DNA of 64,000 nucleotides from Leptodactylus fallax (lineage: Eukaryota > Chordata > Amphibia > Anura > Leptodactylidae). The position numbers were made by a program, and so were the translations under genes. The stretch lies in NCBI GenBank assembly GCA_947044405.1, contig CAMRHE010000018.1, positions 2,914,001 through 2,978,000 of the forward strand, given 5' to 3'. A model generated the notes under the pieces. The model saw nothing but the letters and a program-made list of their open reading frames with translations. It did not search any database and was not told the DNA's origin. Positions 1 through 25,929 of this stretch are shown here, in pieces (within the stretch, counting starts at the first letter, position 1; the number at the start of each line of letters is the position of its first letter).

Positions 1-1288
1 AGAAAAGGTGCTTGCATTATAAAGCTCTGTTTTTTTAGGCAGTAAAAATGCCATGTGAACATATCCTTAAAATGTAAAAACTTTAAGTTGGCCATACACA
101 TGAAATATTTATTTGCTGATAATTGGCAGATCCAGCTTATTTTAGTAGTATCTGATGATTTATAGCTGATGCCAAATGTTTCAGCTATAAATGGCGTAAA
201 CTATAATGCCCATGTTGTGTAGTATAATAGTAGTGGCCATATTGTATTGGCCAAGTCATGTGTCCCAGCTGATGTTGGGTGCCATTTGGACTACTCTGTT
301 TTGAATACAAGCCACCTGCAATTGTCTGATTGCCATTGGTCCCATTGCGGCTGAGCCCACATTTATTAAGATGGGTGGTTGTGTCCGCCACAGCCATTAT
401 ATGCACCAGCTCTCTGCACTGACTAGTATATGGCATATGGTTGTATGCATTATCTTTAGCTCCCTGGTATGCCCACTACCTGAATTGTTCCTTCTAGTAG
501 CCAGAAAAGGGAAGCCTGGGTGGTTTATTTTCCCTTAAGGCAACCAACAGCCTACATACTAGCTTTGACTAAAATGACTAACTATATATTACCAGTTAAT
601 CTCTTCTCACTGCTTGTACCTGCTCTAGTGAATGCTACAGGGACTTGCAATTTCTTTATATTTTAGCAAAGCTAGAGATTTCCACTGAAATGCACAATTT
701 TCCTGCACCCCTTAGTAATTGATCTCCCATTAATGTGCAGTTATTTGGCTGTGCTGGGAGACGGATCAGCCAGTAGCATGGGGGTAGATAGTTGCAGAAT
801 GCAGCTCTTGCTTTCTCATTCTTATCTTTCTAGCTTTTGTGTAACAGTTGCTGAGCTGTGCTTGGGCTTCTGTGAGGGTTTTGCATACTCTGTTTTATTA
901 CATGCGAGAGGGGGGGCGGCCTTCTGATAAGTTGTTTTTTTTTTTTTTTTTTTTTTGTTCTTAGCAGTAACTCAGTTTATATGTGTTCTTCACACGCAGT
1001 TATTTGAGGTGTGTTTCTGGCATGAATTGAAATTCATGCGTTTTCTTTTTTGAGACTTTTTTTTTTTTTTTAATTATTTTTCTCCCCACCCATCCCCCAC
1101 CTCCCAGAGTGTGACTGTTTTGTCCTGTAGAGTAGTGCATAGGGATAATGCTTGAAGAAAACTTTCTCCAGAGTGTACTGGGGCAGATTTTCGCACCAAT
1201 TTTCCATAGCATCTATCATTTAGCAAATTCCCCCTACTGTATTTATATGTAACATTTATCAAATTTTTATTTTTTTTTTTACTTTTAG
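1..1288. other. Non-coding DNA upstream of the ABCE1 start exon
   Basis: No credible coding exon is seen here; the short ORFs are low-complexity or unlike known proteins. The stretch probably is the intron between the non-coding first exon of ABCE1 and its start-codon exon, because a T-rich tract and an acceptor AG end at 1288. Around 85-250 is a diverged relative of the palindromic repeat at 59622-59904 (shared 'tggccatacaca'). Long T runs are at about 937-956 and 1060-1071. No CpG island or promoter is recognisable, so the true promoter is probably left of the window. Confidence 0.5.
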
Positions 1289-16193
<14,905 letters not shown>

Positions 16194-16744
16194 AACAAAT
16201 CAGTTCTTCAGCTCTCTAATAAATTTCATTTTTACTGTATGAAACCATATGGCTTTATACAGACCCACAGGAATCTCCAACATACTGCATTGTTTTACAG
16301 TATAAATGCCCAATGTTAACAATCCAAACAGCTTCCTAATAATGGGAAGGGATTTTGTTAATTTCTTATTTCTGTGCTAATTCGAAACATTATGCAAATT
16401 GTTTTTTTTTTGTTTTTTTGTTTTTTTGTTTCATCAGATCTAATTGATTCATCAAAGATCTGTATTCCAACATTTAGAGTTTAATGAACTGTATTTCTCT
16501 AAAATATGGCTTATAAAATGCTGCCATCAAGAGTACAATCTCTTATTTTAAAGAACCTAAACCTTTCTAGGTTTTGAAGAATAAACACCCACATGAAAGT
16601 GGCCTATGGCTTCTATTTTTCCAGCCTCTGACTTTGTGTGAAGGTTCAAGAAAAATGGTATTGGTTGCATTTTGACACATTTTCCCACAGGAAGTTTTTA
16701 TTTGTCCCACCTCTGCTGAAAAATAAAAATGAACATCTAGTACT
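16194..16744 (+). other. ABCE1: ABCE1 3' UTR with three AATAAA signals
   Basis: After the TAA at 16191-16193 the sequence is A/T-rich and not repetitive. AATAAA hexamers are at 16218-16223, 16580-16585 and 16722-16727. The first would leave a UTR of only about 40-50 nt, so distal cleavage near 16.6-16.75 kb is a plausible alternative. Which site is used cannot be seen from sequence. Confidence 0.6.
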
Positions 16745-17249
16745 GTTAAAACACTAAATGTTAATGAGCTTCAATGTTGGAGCAGATTCTGACATACTTA
16801 CTATTGAACTTTTTTTTTTTCCATAAAGACGTAACTGCTTGCACCATTTACGCTAGAATCCGACAAAGAATCAAGGACCTAAAAGGCAGAATGCTAACAG
16901 TTCTCATTAGCAAGAGTGAACAGGACAGTAAGAGGGTGCTCCAAATTGACTTCTTTCCATTATGCAGACAAAGTGCAGTCCACATGCACCAGGAAGAAGA
17001 TATGGAAAAGATATGCAAAACTTCTACCTGGAGTTTGCAATCAGTGTTCATGGTTGTGCTGACAGCCATGACTTGTTGGCATGTAGGAATTTTTACTCCA
17101 ACAACTGTCACAAGCTGAGCTCTTACCACCTGGACACATGTTTAACCCCTACCCACTCTGCGCTGTAATACCGCAGGCTTGGGCCAGCCCGTGGAATAAC
17201 TCCCTGGATGCCATGATCAATAGTCATAATAATAATCATGATCACAGGG

Positions 17250-17990
17250 TCAAGATCGCCACCCCTGCTTCTGACTGCCTATGCTCAGTTGCGATGTACT
17301 GCGGATCTGAGATCCCAGGTTCAAGTCCCCTTGTGAGACATGTAAAAAAAAAAAAAAAGTTTAAAATAAAGAATTAAAAGTTCTAAAAACCCATCCTTAC
17401 GTTTAAAAAAAAAAATACAACTTAAAAAAAAAAATCCCCATGTACACATTTAAGTCTCCACTATCCAAAAATAGCATTTTATCCTGCACGCTGAATGTTG
17501 CAAAAAAAACTTACACTGCAATGCGCAAAGTTTTACATACCAAACATTGGTGCCAATACAAAGTACAACTTGTCCTGCAATAAACAGGCCTGACACATCT
17601 CAGTCAACAAAACAGTAAAAGGTGTCAATACAGTGACCCCAGGAAAATCATTCAAAAAGTGACATTTTTTGTAAAAGCTCTAAAACATAAAAGCAATATA
17701 AATATGGTATCTCAATGACCCACCAGACATGTTAATTTTAATGGTGTGAACGCTGCAAAAACAAAGTGCAAAAAATTATAAAATTGTGGGTATAACATGG
17801 ACCCCCAAAGTTGTTAAAAGCTAAAACATATGTACCCGAATGTGGTGCAAAATGAAAGTATAACTCCTCATGCAAAGAATAAGCCCTCACATAGCTATGT
17901 TGACAGAAAAATAAAGTTATGATTTTTAGAAGGTGGGGAGGGAAAATCTGAAAAAACTGTACAAACTACTCTGCATCTTTAAAGGGTTAA
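17250..17990 (+). repeat. tRNA-headed SINE-like retroposon with long body
   Basis: At 17300-17335 a Pol III B-box-like 'ggttcaagtcc' sits before '...cttgtgagacatgtaaaaa', resembling the 3' half of a tRNA gene. It is followed by about 600 bp of A-rich body, including 'aaaaagtgacattttttgta', 'gctctaaaacataaaa' and 'aataagccctcaca', ending near 'tctttaaagggttaa'. The head has decayed; the family name is not known to me. Confidence 0.55.
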
Positions 17991-17999
17991 TATTCAAGT

Positions 18000-19323
18000 A
18001 TACAAAAAAAAAAAAAAAAAAGGTCTAGTGCTGGCTCAAGTGCAGGAGGCCTGGTTGAAATAAAATGTGGAGTTTATCTGACAAAACATTTAAAACAAAA
18101 TAATTTTGGGGCAGTCTAGTAATTGATGCTTCAAATTAGACAGTGTTTTGTTAGAAGTGTCTGTTAGAAACTGCTGGATGAAAAGTTCTGCCGTCCTGAC
18201 TTTTTTTTTTTTGTCTAGCTATTTAAAAAAAACTCCATGCTATTTTTCCGGTCTGTTTTTCATTCTGGTGCTCCAACAGAGCAAAAGAATGAATTTCCCA
18301 GCACAGATGTGAATGTAGCGCAAGTATATGATGCAGAAGGACCAATGGACCTTCTGAGGGGAATTTATTAACCCATTTATGCCAGTTTTCTGGTATAAAT
18401 GAGTGTTTAATTGATGTCTTTTTGGGCATGGTCCTTTCTTGTACCAAATAGTTTGTTCTGTGCCTCATTTGCCCCTTTTTATGAAAGTGAGTAGAGATGC
18501 CTCAGTTCGACAAACTTGCTATAGCTCATGGGCATGTTATACAAGAAATCTACACCAATTTCAGTTTGGGGGCACAGGAGTACGTCTGACTTAACAGGCT
18601 CAAACCTCCTAATTCTGGTATTCCTCCTGCCAGTCAAGTACTTCATTAAGATTGCTATATGAAGTTTCAGGCTTAACCTTATCCTGACACCTGCCCTACA
18701 ATTATAGCAGATGTCTGGCTTTTAAAGATGGTGACTACTATACAGCAGAGCAGCTCCCATAGCTAGTGGGTTTCCGCTATATTGGACAGCGGAGGTCTGG
18801 AGTTAATGCCCACAATCAGTTCAATAATTACAGGCATTGCACTTTGCTGTAGCTCACTAAAGAAAAGCACCAAGTAGTGCTAATTTCCATAATTTCAAGA
18901 AAAATTTATGGAACGCTATCTAGTCGAGCGGTGTAGTGGAAGTGCCATAAACTGCAGTACAGTTGTATTATAGGCTATTGGACATGCAAGCAAGAGATTA
19001 CAGATTCAAGCCCACTAGGGAGAGAGGCTAGTAAAAGATAGGGATGTTAGAGGCCACATACCCTTACTTTCTGCTAGGGACTCAAGGATGGCTGGGAGTT
19101 GTGGTCTGAACAGGCCTTCTGGTTGTAATGGTAAGGAACAAGAGTTGTCTTTAAAGGCCACATCTGAACCAGTGCTTAAGCCATAAGGCTCTTCTGCCAG
19201 CATTAGTAACCACTAGCTTGTTGGAGGTCATCTGAAGTGTGTCCAGAGGGAAGTCTCAGAGAACCACATGCCAACTTAAGATCTGAGATGGTGCGCAACG
19301 GCTCTTCTCTAGGAACACCTTCC
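18000..19323. other. Intergenic DNA, one further tRNA-like remnant
   Basis: No gene. At about 18930-19015 'ggtgtagtggaagtgcc' followed by 'agattcaagcccact' resembles decayed A and B boxes of a tRNA-derived SINE head. The rest is unassigned. Confidence 0.35.
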
Positions 19324-19930
19324 TTAAAGGGGTTGTCTGGGATAAAATCAAAATTAACCCCTAAACTAAACCCCCTCCCCTGCCTAACTTCTAATTTACT
19401 TATATTAAAAAAAAAACAAAAAACTATAATTACCCATTTCCCTGGGTCGGTCATGTGACTGCCCCAGGCACACATTCTGATAATCCTGTGACCTTCCGTT
19501 TCCTCCCCTCTTCCAGCGCTTGAGCAGTCTGGAGGTGCCTGTGGCATATGTGCAGGAGAGATGGCACGCCATCTCTACTACGCAGGCGTCAGAGGTACTT
19601 CCGGTCTCTTTACACGCTTGCAGAGAGGCATCTCCAGACTAGCACACAGTGAAAGAAAAGGTGGAGCTGTCTCCCAGAGAGGAAGACAGGTAAGTATGCT
19701 GCGGGGGGGGGGGGGGTGCAGAGATAGTTAGTTGGGAAGATCTAGTAGTGGGCAGGATAGCTAGGGAGACGGAGGAGGTGTAACGGAGTGAGAGAGGAGG
19801 GGAGGTAGTGTGTAAGCTACACCATGTAAAACAAATGCAGAAGATGCCAGGAGCTCCCAGAGAAACCCAGAAATCACTCAAAAAACTGCTAAAGGTTAAT
19901 AGCACTAACACACCTTTTAAAAAAATATTT
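19324..19930. repeat. MITE left portion, split by the DIRS insertion
   Basis: It begins 'ttaaaggggttgtctgggat'. The matching right end, 'gcccagaaaacccatttaa', is found only after the DIRS element at 25811-25829. The element therefore carried a T-rich right arm into which the DIRS element inserted. A G run of about 12 lies at 19701-19716. Confidence 0.65.
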
Positions 19931-20079
19931 TTTCTCGTCTACTTCACTGGGGGACACAGCACCATGGGTATAGACCTGGTCACTAGGAGACAAGACACTA
20001 GGAAAAAGCAAAAGCTGTTGGCTCCGCCTCCAGGCTATACCCTGCCACAGCCACTGTGCATGAATCAGTTTGAAACCTA
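19931..20079. repeat. DIRS left inverted terminal repeat
   Basis: Starts 'tttctcgtctacttcactgg' and runs to 'catgaatcagttt'. It pairs with 25625-25770 almost without mismatch; the main differences are in the first 15 bases ('gtctacttc' against 'gttgtattc'). Confidence 0.93.
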
Positions 20080-20559
20080 GTGTCATAGGAGGCAGACACG
20101 ACCTGACTCAGGTCTTCTGTCTTGCATCGTTTTTATTTTTACCTTTCTTTCAGGCGCAGGGGGTAGTCAGCATGTACGCCACACTAGTCATACCCTCCTG
20201 CGGGCGCAGCGCTCTGCAAAAGAGCAGCCTCGCCGGTCACACAGTCCCCACTCACCATTCGCCGCACCCCGAAAGCGGCCGGAGTACCGGTGACCCCACT
20301 CCCACGTGCGAGGTCCTACCGAGGGGGTGACCCTGCGGCGCCTGAAGTCGCCAGACTGGTGAGTATGAGAAGAATAGAAGGCTGGTGAGTAAGTTACCTC
20401 AGCCCCTCTCCATCTCCCCTTCAGGCCCTCTCCACCTCCCCTCAGCCCCTTAGTGCCATTTCCCAGGGGGACAATAGTATGGGTCCTGTTTAGGGGGGGC
20501 ATCACAGGGTTCCCCTGAACTGGGCCTTAAATCTTAGTAAATAAGCCCCTTTTTTCTGG

Positions 20560-22600
20560 GGCGTTTTTGGGTTTTCTGGTCGCTCCTACCGAGCGGCCCC
20601 CGTCGGGGGGGGCACCCGGTTCCCCCCCCCCCCCGCTCGTGTGGGGACCCCCTTTCCTGGCCCCCCTGAACCTTTTCCCAGGCCTCCGCGGAACCTCCGG
20701 AGTTCGCGGTCGCGCCGCCGATGGTGCCTCGCGGTCAGCCGCGTTGTACGCGAGTCCGAGGCCTGGCCGGGAACTAGGCCGCAACAGGCCCGTCCCTTTC
20801 CCGGGCTTTTCTGATACCCAGACTCCGCCTAGGGCCTTCCTTTGGCCAGGGGGCTGTCCTGGCAAGCCATCCAGCCTGCCCAGTAGCTACTGAGCCTGTT
20901 TTTACCAGGGGAAGAGCTTTGCTCTCCTCATATTCTCAATTTATTTATTTATTGGCTTATTTATTATTTTTTGGCTTGCTGGGACAGCAGGGATTCTTCC
21001 CAGTTCCCTGGGAGTCATTGCACCTGCGGAACCCTTGCTGCAGCAGTTTATGAGCGGCCATCTTTTGCAGTCTGGTAGGCTAACCCCCTGGGTTACCCTA
21101 ATTTTCTTGGGCTCCCCCTCCGGACCCTCTGGTTGCGTCACGTTTTTATACGTGCACCCGCTGTATCAAAAACAGTTGCCATGCGGACAGCCCGAGCCCA
21201 TGTGCTCTCTCTGCCTTCCGCCTCAGCCAGTCAGTAACCTCCTGGCCCCTCTCCGTTTTTTCCATCCCCCGGATTGGGCGGCCTCCCTAACCTTGGCCAT
21301 GGTGTCCTTACCAGACTTAACTAGTCAGTGCTGGAAACTTGGAATGGCTGCTTTCCCAGATCGCCGCACAGTCGGCTGCTTCTAGGGATCTCCCTGGACA
21401 CCCTCATAGTTCCCGTCGCAGCTCCAGGAGCCTCAAAAGGACCAGGAAGTCTTCCTACGGTTCACGGTCCGCCACCCCTTCCTCTGGGTACTCCCCAGAT
21501 AGGAACTCAGCTCACGGCTCCACTCCGACAGGCGGATACCTCCCTCCCTCTGCTCGGTCTATTTAACTGGGGACGCCTCTGACTCCGACTCGGAGCTTCA
21601 GTTAGGCTCATCTATATCTGCTGCTACGCGGGAGTCATCTATGCGATAGAGACCCTACAGATCTCTGAGGACCCGGACTCATCCTCTCAAGTGGACATCT
21701 CTTTCTGCCACTGGATGTTTGATATCATCTTGAGGGCACAGTGACTTCTCCCTGGACCATCCTCTGTCTTCGACTAGGAAATCGGACATCCCTTCCCTTG
21801 ACCTGTGTGTCTCCAAGTGGAAGGTGAGCTCGGGCAGTTCTGCCAGGCTATGCTGTGACACACGTCTCTAGCTCTCCCTGGCTGGCAATGATGAACATCC
21901 GAGGCAAGGGAAGCAGGTTGCTCCAGTGGTGCAATCGGTTAGCGCACGGTACTTATATATCAGTAACTAGTGAGCGCAAGCTGGCCTGTTTTGACATTTT
22001 GTCAGCGAGCCGCCCCATGTGTCCCTTCCTATCACTAAGAGCCTCCCACGGTGGATCCCATGATAGCTAGGCTCTCCAAGGCTTCTAGTCTGCCTTCAGC
22101 GGTTTTTGCCTACCTCAGTGATCCCTCGGAGTGAGATCGGATCGCATCTGTTGTATTGTTTGCAATGCAGAACTGATACATTGCATTGCCCTAAATGCTG
22201 GCTATTGCATTGCTGCAAGAAGGTGGCTTCCCTCACCAGGGTGGCCTTCGTAGTGGCTGGTTTCTCCCTGCGGCTCTCCTTCGCTGCCTCTTGGGTCATC
22301 AAGGTCTTCTTTTCCTGGGCCAAACAGCTTCAGTCAAACCTCCCTGATGCAGTTTCCCTCCAGCCGCTCGTCTCTGAGATCCTGAACGCTTCCCAATAAC
22401 TGGAGATGCCTCCCAAATCTGCTAAGGCGGCCGCCAATGCAGTGATTATCTGCCATACCGTTGGGATCCGTTGTGGAATACTGGGTCCGCCTCCAAGAAG
22501 GCGAACGCAGCCCTTCTCCCTTTCCAGGTCGTCCTGGGCCAAAATTTTTTGTTAAGGGCGTCGAGAAGCTTATCCCTGAGGCCACGGGGGAATAGATTCT
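20560..22600 (+). pseudogene. DIRS gag-like region, disrupted
   Basis: Fragments in several frames. A Ser/Arg-rich basic stretch (SSRRSSRSLKRTRKSSYGSR, near 21400-21480) and a C-terminal block near 22310-22600 (SWAKQLQSNLPDAVS ... LPFQ ... KGVEKLIPEATGG across frames) resemble the gag proteins of vertebrate DIRS elements. Stops and frameshifts are frequent. A tRNA-derived insertion lies at about 21920. Confidence 0.6.
21920..21985 (+). pseudogene. 5' half of a tRNA-Ile(UAU) gene with its intron start
   Basis: 'gctccagtggtgcaatcggt' followed by 'tagcgcacggtacttata' matches the acceptor strand, D arm (A box) and anticodon stem-loop up to the UAU anticodon of intron-containing vertebrate tRNA-Ile(UAU). 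A short intron-like stretch ('tatcagtaactagtgagcg') follows, but the 3' half with the B box and TPsiC arm is absent. It is a truncated tRNA copy inside the DIRS element and would not make a tRNA. Confidence 0.7.
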
Positions 22601-22759
22601 TCCTCCCTTAGAGGCGTCCTATGTGTCAGCTGTTCTCCTGCTCCAGAAAGCTTCTTTCAAGTCCAGGCCTCCCTGGCGGTTCTGCACTAGGTCGTCCAGG
22701 TCTTCCTCTTCCTAGCCTCCTCGGCATGAAGTTTTTTCCCCTCTCTGGGCATCTCAAAT

Positions 22760-23360
22760 GGCGGAACGTCTGGAGCCTGGGCCTGAGAGGCGGTGTCGTC
22801 CGGCCACTCCAGTTTTCACTGGAGTCTCTTTGCCTTCGCTATGTCGGACAATCCAGGCTGTCTCCAATCTCCAGCGGCAGGGAGTCAGCGTCCCTGTTCC
22901 CGTTGCAGAGTGTATCTGGGGTTACTATTCTTACCTGTTCTCCATTCGCCTAGAAGGACGGCTTCCTCTGTCCCATCATGGACCTGAAAGGGCTCCACAG
23001 GTTCTTCCATGCCTGCAGGCTCCGTTGTAGTCTATGCAGTCTGTGGTGGCATCCCTAGAGATGGGCGAATTCTTCGTCCATCTACATCATCTCGCTGTGC
23101 CGTCAGCGGTTTCTTCGTTTTTGCTGTGGATCCTTGACCTTTCCAGTTGTCTCTCTCCCCTTCAGGCTGGCCTCTGCCACCGGGGGTTTTTTTCCCTCAG
23201 TGATGGCGTCTCTCATGGCCATCCTCTGCGCCAGAGGTGCTGCCGTGTTTTCAGACTTTGACGACCTCCTGGTGAAGCCCCTCCAGGTCAGACAATCTGA
23301 CCAGCTTGTGGTTCACCTTGGTTGTTCTAAGCCGCTTCTGCTGGCTCATCTATGAGGATT
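22760..23360 (+). pseudogene. DIRS reverse transcriptase remnant
   Basis: In the DIRS family the RT reads roughly LPFGL...P..F...M..L...G....YLDDLL. The same frame here gives LPFRLASATGGFF followed by AILCARGAAVFSDFDDLLVK; the FDDLL at about 23257 is the altered catalytic YxDD box. Upstream frames hold ASLEMGEF, another DIRS RT block. Several frameshifts make it non-functional. Confidence 0.75.
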
Positions 23361-23699
23361 TCTCGTGTCCTCTAAGCACATGGAATCCGGGACATGATCC
23401 TCTGCTCGCTCCAGGGTGTGATTCTCCCTCCGGAGGCCAAGATCCTGAGTGTCCCACCTTTGGAGGTACTCTCCTTGCTGTCTTTGAATCGGCATGTGGG
23501 TCCTGCGCATGATCGCCTCAACCATCTAGGCTGTACCTTTCATTCACTCTGTCGTTCTCTCCTCTTGAAGATTACGGCCTGCTGGGACAAATCCCCAGAC
23601 AGCCTCATCTGCTTGGTTCTCTTTCCACCTTGGTTCACTGAGAGATTCTTTAGTGTATATTCCTCCCCAGGAATTTCTCAAGGGAAGTCCTTCTTCCCC

Positions 23700-24180
23700 T
23701 CTGTTGGTAAGTGATTCCCACTGCCGCCAATTTCCCCGGCTGGGGAGTGGTCCTCGATGCTTTGATTGTTCAGGGCCTGTGGTCCAGGGCCGATTCCTCC
23801 CTCTGGTTCAACCTGCTGGATCCCAGGGCTATCTTATTTGCCCTTACTCCTTGGACCTCTCTTCTCCAAGGACATCTGTCACAGTCCAGACTGACCTCTC
23901 CTCCATGGTCGCCTACTTGAACCCTCAGCGTGGCACCAGGAGCCGTGCGGCCTTACTAGAAGCCTCACAATTTCTTCCTTGGGTGGAGCGCCTTGTTCCA
24001 GCTCTTTCGGTGGTCAACCTTTTTCTGGGTGGCAGACTACTTGAGTCGAGAAAATATTGCTCCGGGCAAGGGTCGCTTTATCTGCAGATCTTCCATCCAC
24101 TGTGCTCCCGCTGTGGTGTGACAAACGTCGACATTTTTAGCCTCTGCCGGAATCACAAGGTCCCCGGCTAAATTGCCAGG
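23700..24180 (+). pseudogene. DIRS RNase H remnant
   Basis: The frame from 23653 reads VQTDLSSMVAYLNPQRGTRS at about 23880-23940, clearly the DIRS block usually seen as (V/L)Q(S/T)DNTTVVAYINRQGGTRS, and then LPWVERLVPALSVV, the region usually close to WAE...PALSA. The Asn after the Asp has become Leu. The ORF breaks around 24170. Confidence 0.8.
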
Positions 24181-24479
24181 TCTCTGGATCCTCGAGCCAT
24201 CACCGCTGGCGCTCTTGTAAGTTCGGTTTTTCACTTCCTCTTCTCCCTTGGGTCCTCCAGAATCTCAAGACCAAGGGGGTTCAAGCTATCCTGGTGGCAC
24301 CAGATTGGCCCTGCCGGGTCTGGTATGTGGATCTCATGTTCCTGTTGGCGGATGCTCCTGGCCTCTTCCTCTGCTGGTCGACCTGCTGTCTCAGGGACTC
24401 CCACCTTGACTCAGCTGCGTTCACGGCGTGGCTGTTCAATCCGAGGTTTGAGGCATCGTGGTTTTTTCGGAGTTTGTTA

Positions 24480-25415
24480 TTCTAACATACTCAAGGCCCG
24501 GAAATTCCAGATAGCTTAGATCTGCCTTCAAACGTGGAAGGCTTACGTCCACCGTTGGAAGAGTAACGATTCTCATCGGATCTTCTCCAGTCTGGTCTGG
24601 ATCAAGGTCTTAGTCTTCTTTCTTTTTAAAAGACTTTCCTACAGGAGTGCCACTCTGTGCTCCTTTGGAACCCTTGGATCCGTGGGATCTTAACCTCATC
24701 TTTAGGGTGCTTCAGGTTCTCCCCTTCGAGCCTATGATATCCCTTTTTTTGCCTTCTGTCCTGGTAGAATGAGTTTCTGGTGGCCATTACCTCCATCCGC
24801 AGGGGTCCCTAATTGGCTGCCCCTTTTTTTCGGCAGTCTCCCTTTCTGGTCCTCCACAAGGATAAGGTTTTCCTCTGTCTGCCACAGTCTTTTTTTCTTA
24901 GGGTGTTTTTCCTGCTTCCACTTCGAGGACTTGGTCTTGCCCTCCTTCTGCTCGGTCCCCAGGCGTCCACGTGAGTGCTTGCTCTTCCCTGCCCGGTTGT
25001 TGCCCGGGCAATTTGCGTGTATACTGTCCCTCACGGATCCTTTCTCTTGTTCGGACGCTTTGCTCATGCTCCTTGAGTGCCCTTGCCAGGGCCTGCCTGC
25101 TTCCAGAGCTCCCATCTTCCGATGGCTTTGGTCTGAGATTAGGGAGACCTATCGATTTAAGAGTACGGCTCTGCCTCCCGTGTGACGGCTCTCTCCTCTA
25201 GAGCTGTTGGAGTTCCCGGGGCCTCCGGCATCAGGCTTTTGCTTCCCAGGTCTGTAAGTATCCCACTGGGCCTCCATCCTTTTTCTCTAAGTTTCTCCAG
25301 ATTCATTCTGTGGCCTCTGCTGATGCCAATTTGGGTTGTAAGTTTCTGGAAGCGGTTGAGTATTACAGATTTGCATGGCCGTGTTATTCCCACCCTCTGG
25401 GACTGCTTTAGGACA
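24480..25415 (+). pseudogene. DIRS tyrosine recombinase remnant
   Basis: Pieces in different frames match the frog DIRS recombinase: 'FLVAITSIRR' (about 24773-24802), SPFLVLHKDKVFLCLPQSF, FEDLVLPSFC, and TALSSRAVGV at about 25185-25214, where the family has HSTRAVG. The histidine of the HxxR box is replaced by leucine. Together with the frameshifts this means no active enzyme. Confidence 0.75.
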
Positions 25416-25416
25416 T

Positions 25417-25515
25417 CCCATGGTGCTGTGTCCCCCAGTGAAGTAGACGAGAAAGTGGGATTTTTGTGTACTCACCGTAAAATCCTTTTCTCGTTGTATT
25501 CACTGGGGGACACAG
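25417..25515. repeat. DIRS internal complementary region (ICR), 99 bp
   Basis: Bases 25417-25451 are the complement of the start of the left end ('gtcccccagtgaagtagacg'), and bases 25455-25515 are the complement of the outer right end ('gtgggatttttgtgtactca' onward). The AAA at 25452-25454 joins them, the complement of a TTT circle junction. Confidence 0.93.
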
Positions 25516-25624
25516 ATCCCTCCCTTGTTTTTTTCAGTGTTCCTGCCCGAACTGTGTTGGTTCCTTTTCGGGTTCAGGCATTGTTGGTTCCATGTTCCTT
25601 TGTGTCTCTCTCCTACTGCTACGG

Positions 25625-25800
25625 TACAAACTGATTCATGCACAGTGGCTGTGGCAGGGTATAGCCTGGAGGCGGAGCCAACAGCTTTTGCTTTTTCCTA
25701 GTGTCTTGTCTCCTAGTGACCAGGTCTATACCCATGGTGCTGTGTCCCCCAGTGAATACAACGAGAAAAGGATTTTACGGTGAGTACACAAAAATCCCAC
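25625..25800. repeat. DIRS right inverted terminal repeat with 30-nt extension
   Basis: Bases 25625-25770 are the complement of the left ITR. The terminal extension 25771-25800 ('ggattttacggtgagtacac' then 'aaaaatcccac') has no counterpart at the left end but is complementary to the ICR. Unequal ITRs of this type define DIRS elements. Confidence 0.92.
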
Positions 25801-25829
25801 TTTTTTTTTTGCCCAGAAAACCCATTTAA
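25801..25829. repeat. Right end of the MITE split by DIRS
   Basis: A T run followed by 'gcccagaaaacccatttaa', the complement of the MITE start at 19324 with several mismatches. Confidence 0.6.
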
Positions 25830-25929
25830 TATTCAGGGCAAGCTGTCTGAGAATAATTCTGAGGGCTCTAACCACAGACATTGAGGCTACTACTGCCCTG
25901 CAAAGAGCTGAGGAAGAAGAATTTTTTCC

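Larger units (their letters stand above)
19931..25800 (+). mobile_element. Complete DIRS-type tyrosine-recombinase retrotransposon (5.87 kb), coding region decayed
   Basis: DIRS elements copy RNA to a circular DNA and integrate with a tyrosine recombinase rather than a DDE integrase. Here the ends are inverted repeats (19931-20079 and 25625-25770), the right one with an extra 30-nt extension to 25800. An internal complementary region at 25417-25515 carries the complement of both outer ends. Between them, in order on the + strand, are gag-like, reverse transcriptase, RNase H and tyrosine recombinase remnants, broken by frameshifts and stops. No target duplication is expected, and none is seen; both flanks are T-rich. 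The order and end structure are those known for DIRS1-like elements, which are common in frogs. Confidence 0.93.

Noticed and set aside
20527..20893. GC-rich open frames on both strands, possible CpG island or gene
   Set aside because: They lie inside the DIRS element in its 5'/gag region and have no independent coding pattern; the GC content is a feature of the element.
21920..21985. Functional tRNA-Ile gene
   Set aside because: The B box and 3' half are missing, so no cloverleaf can form; kept as a truncated copy only.
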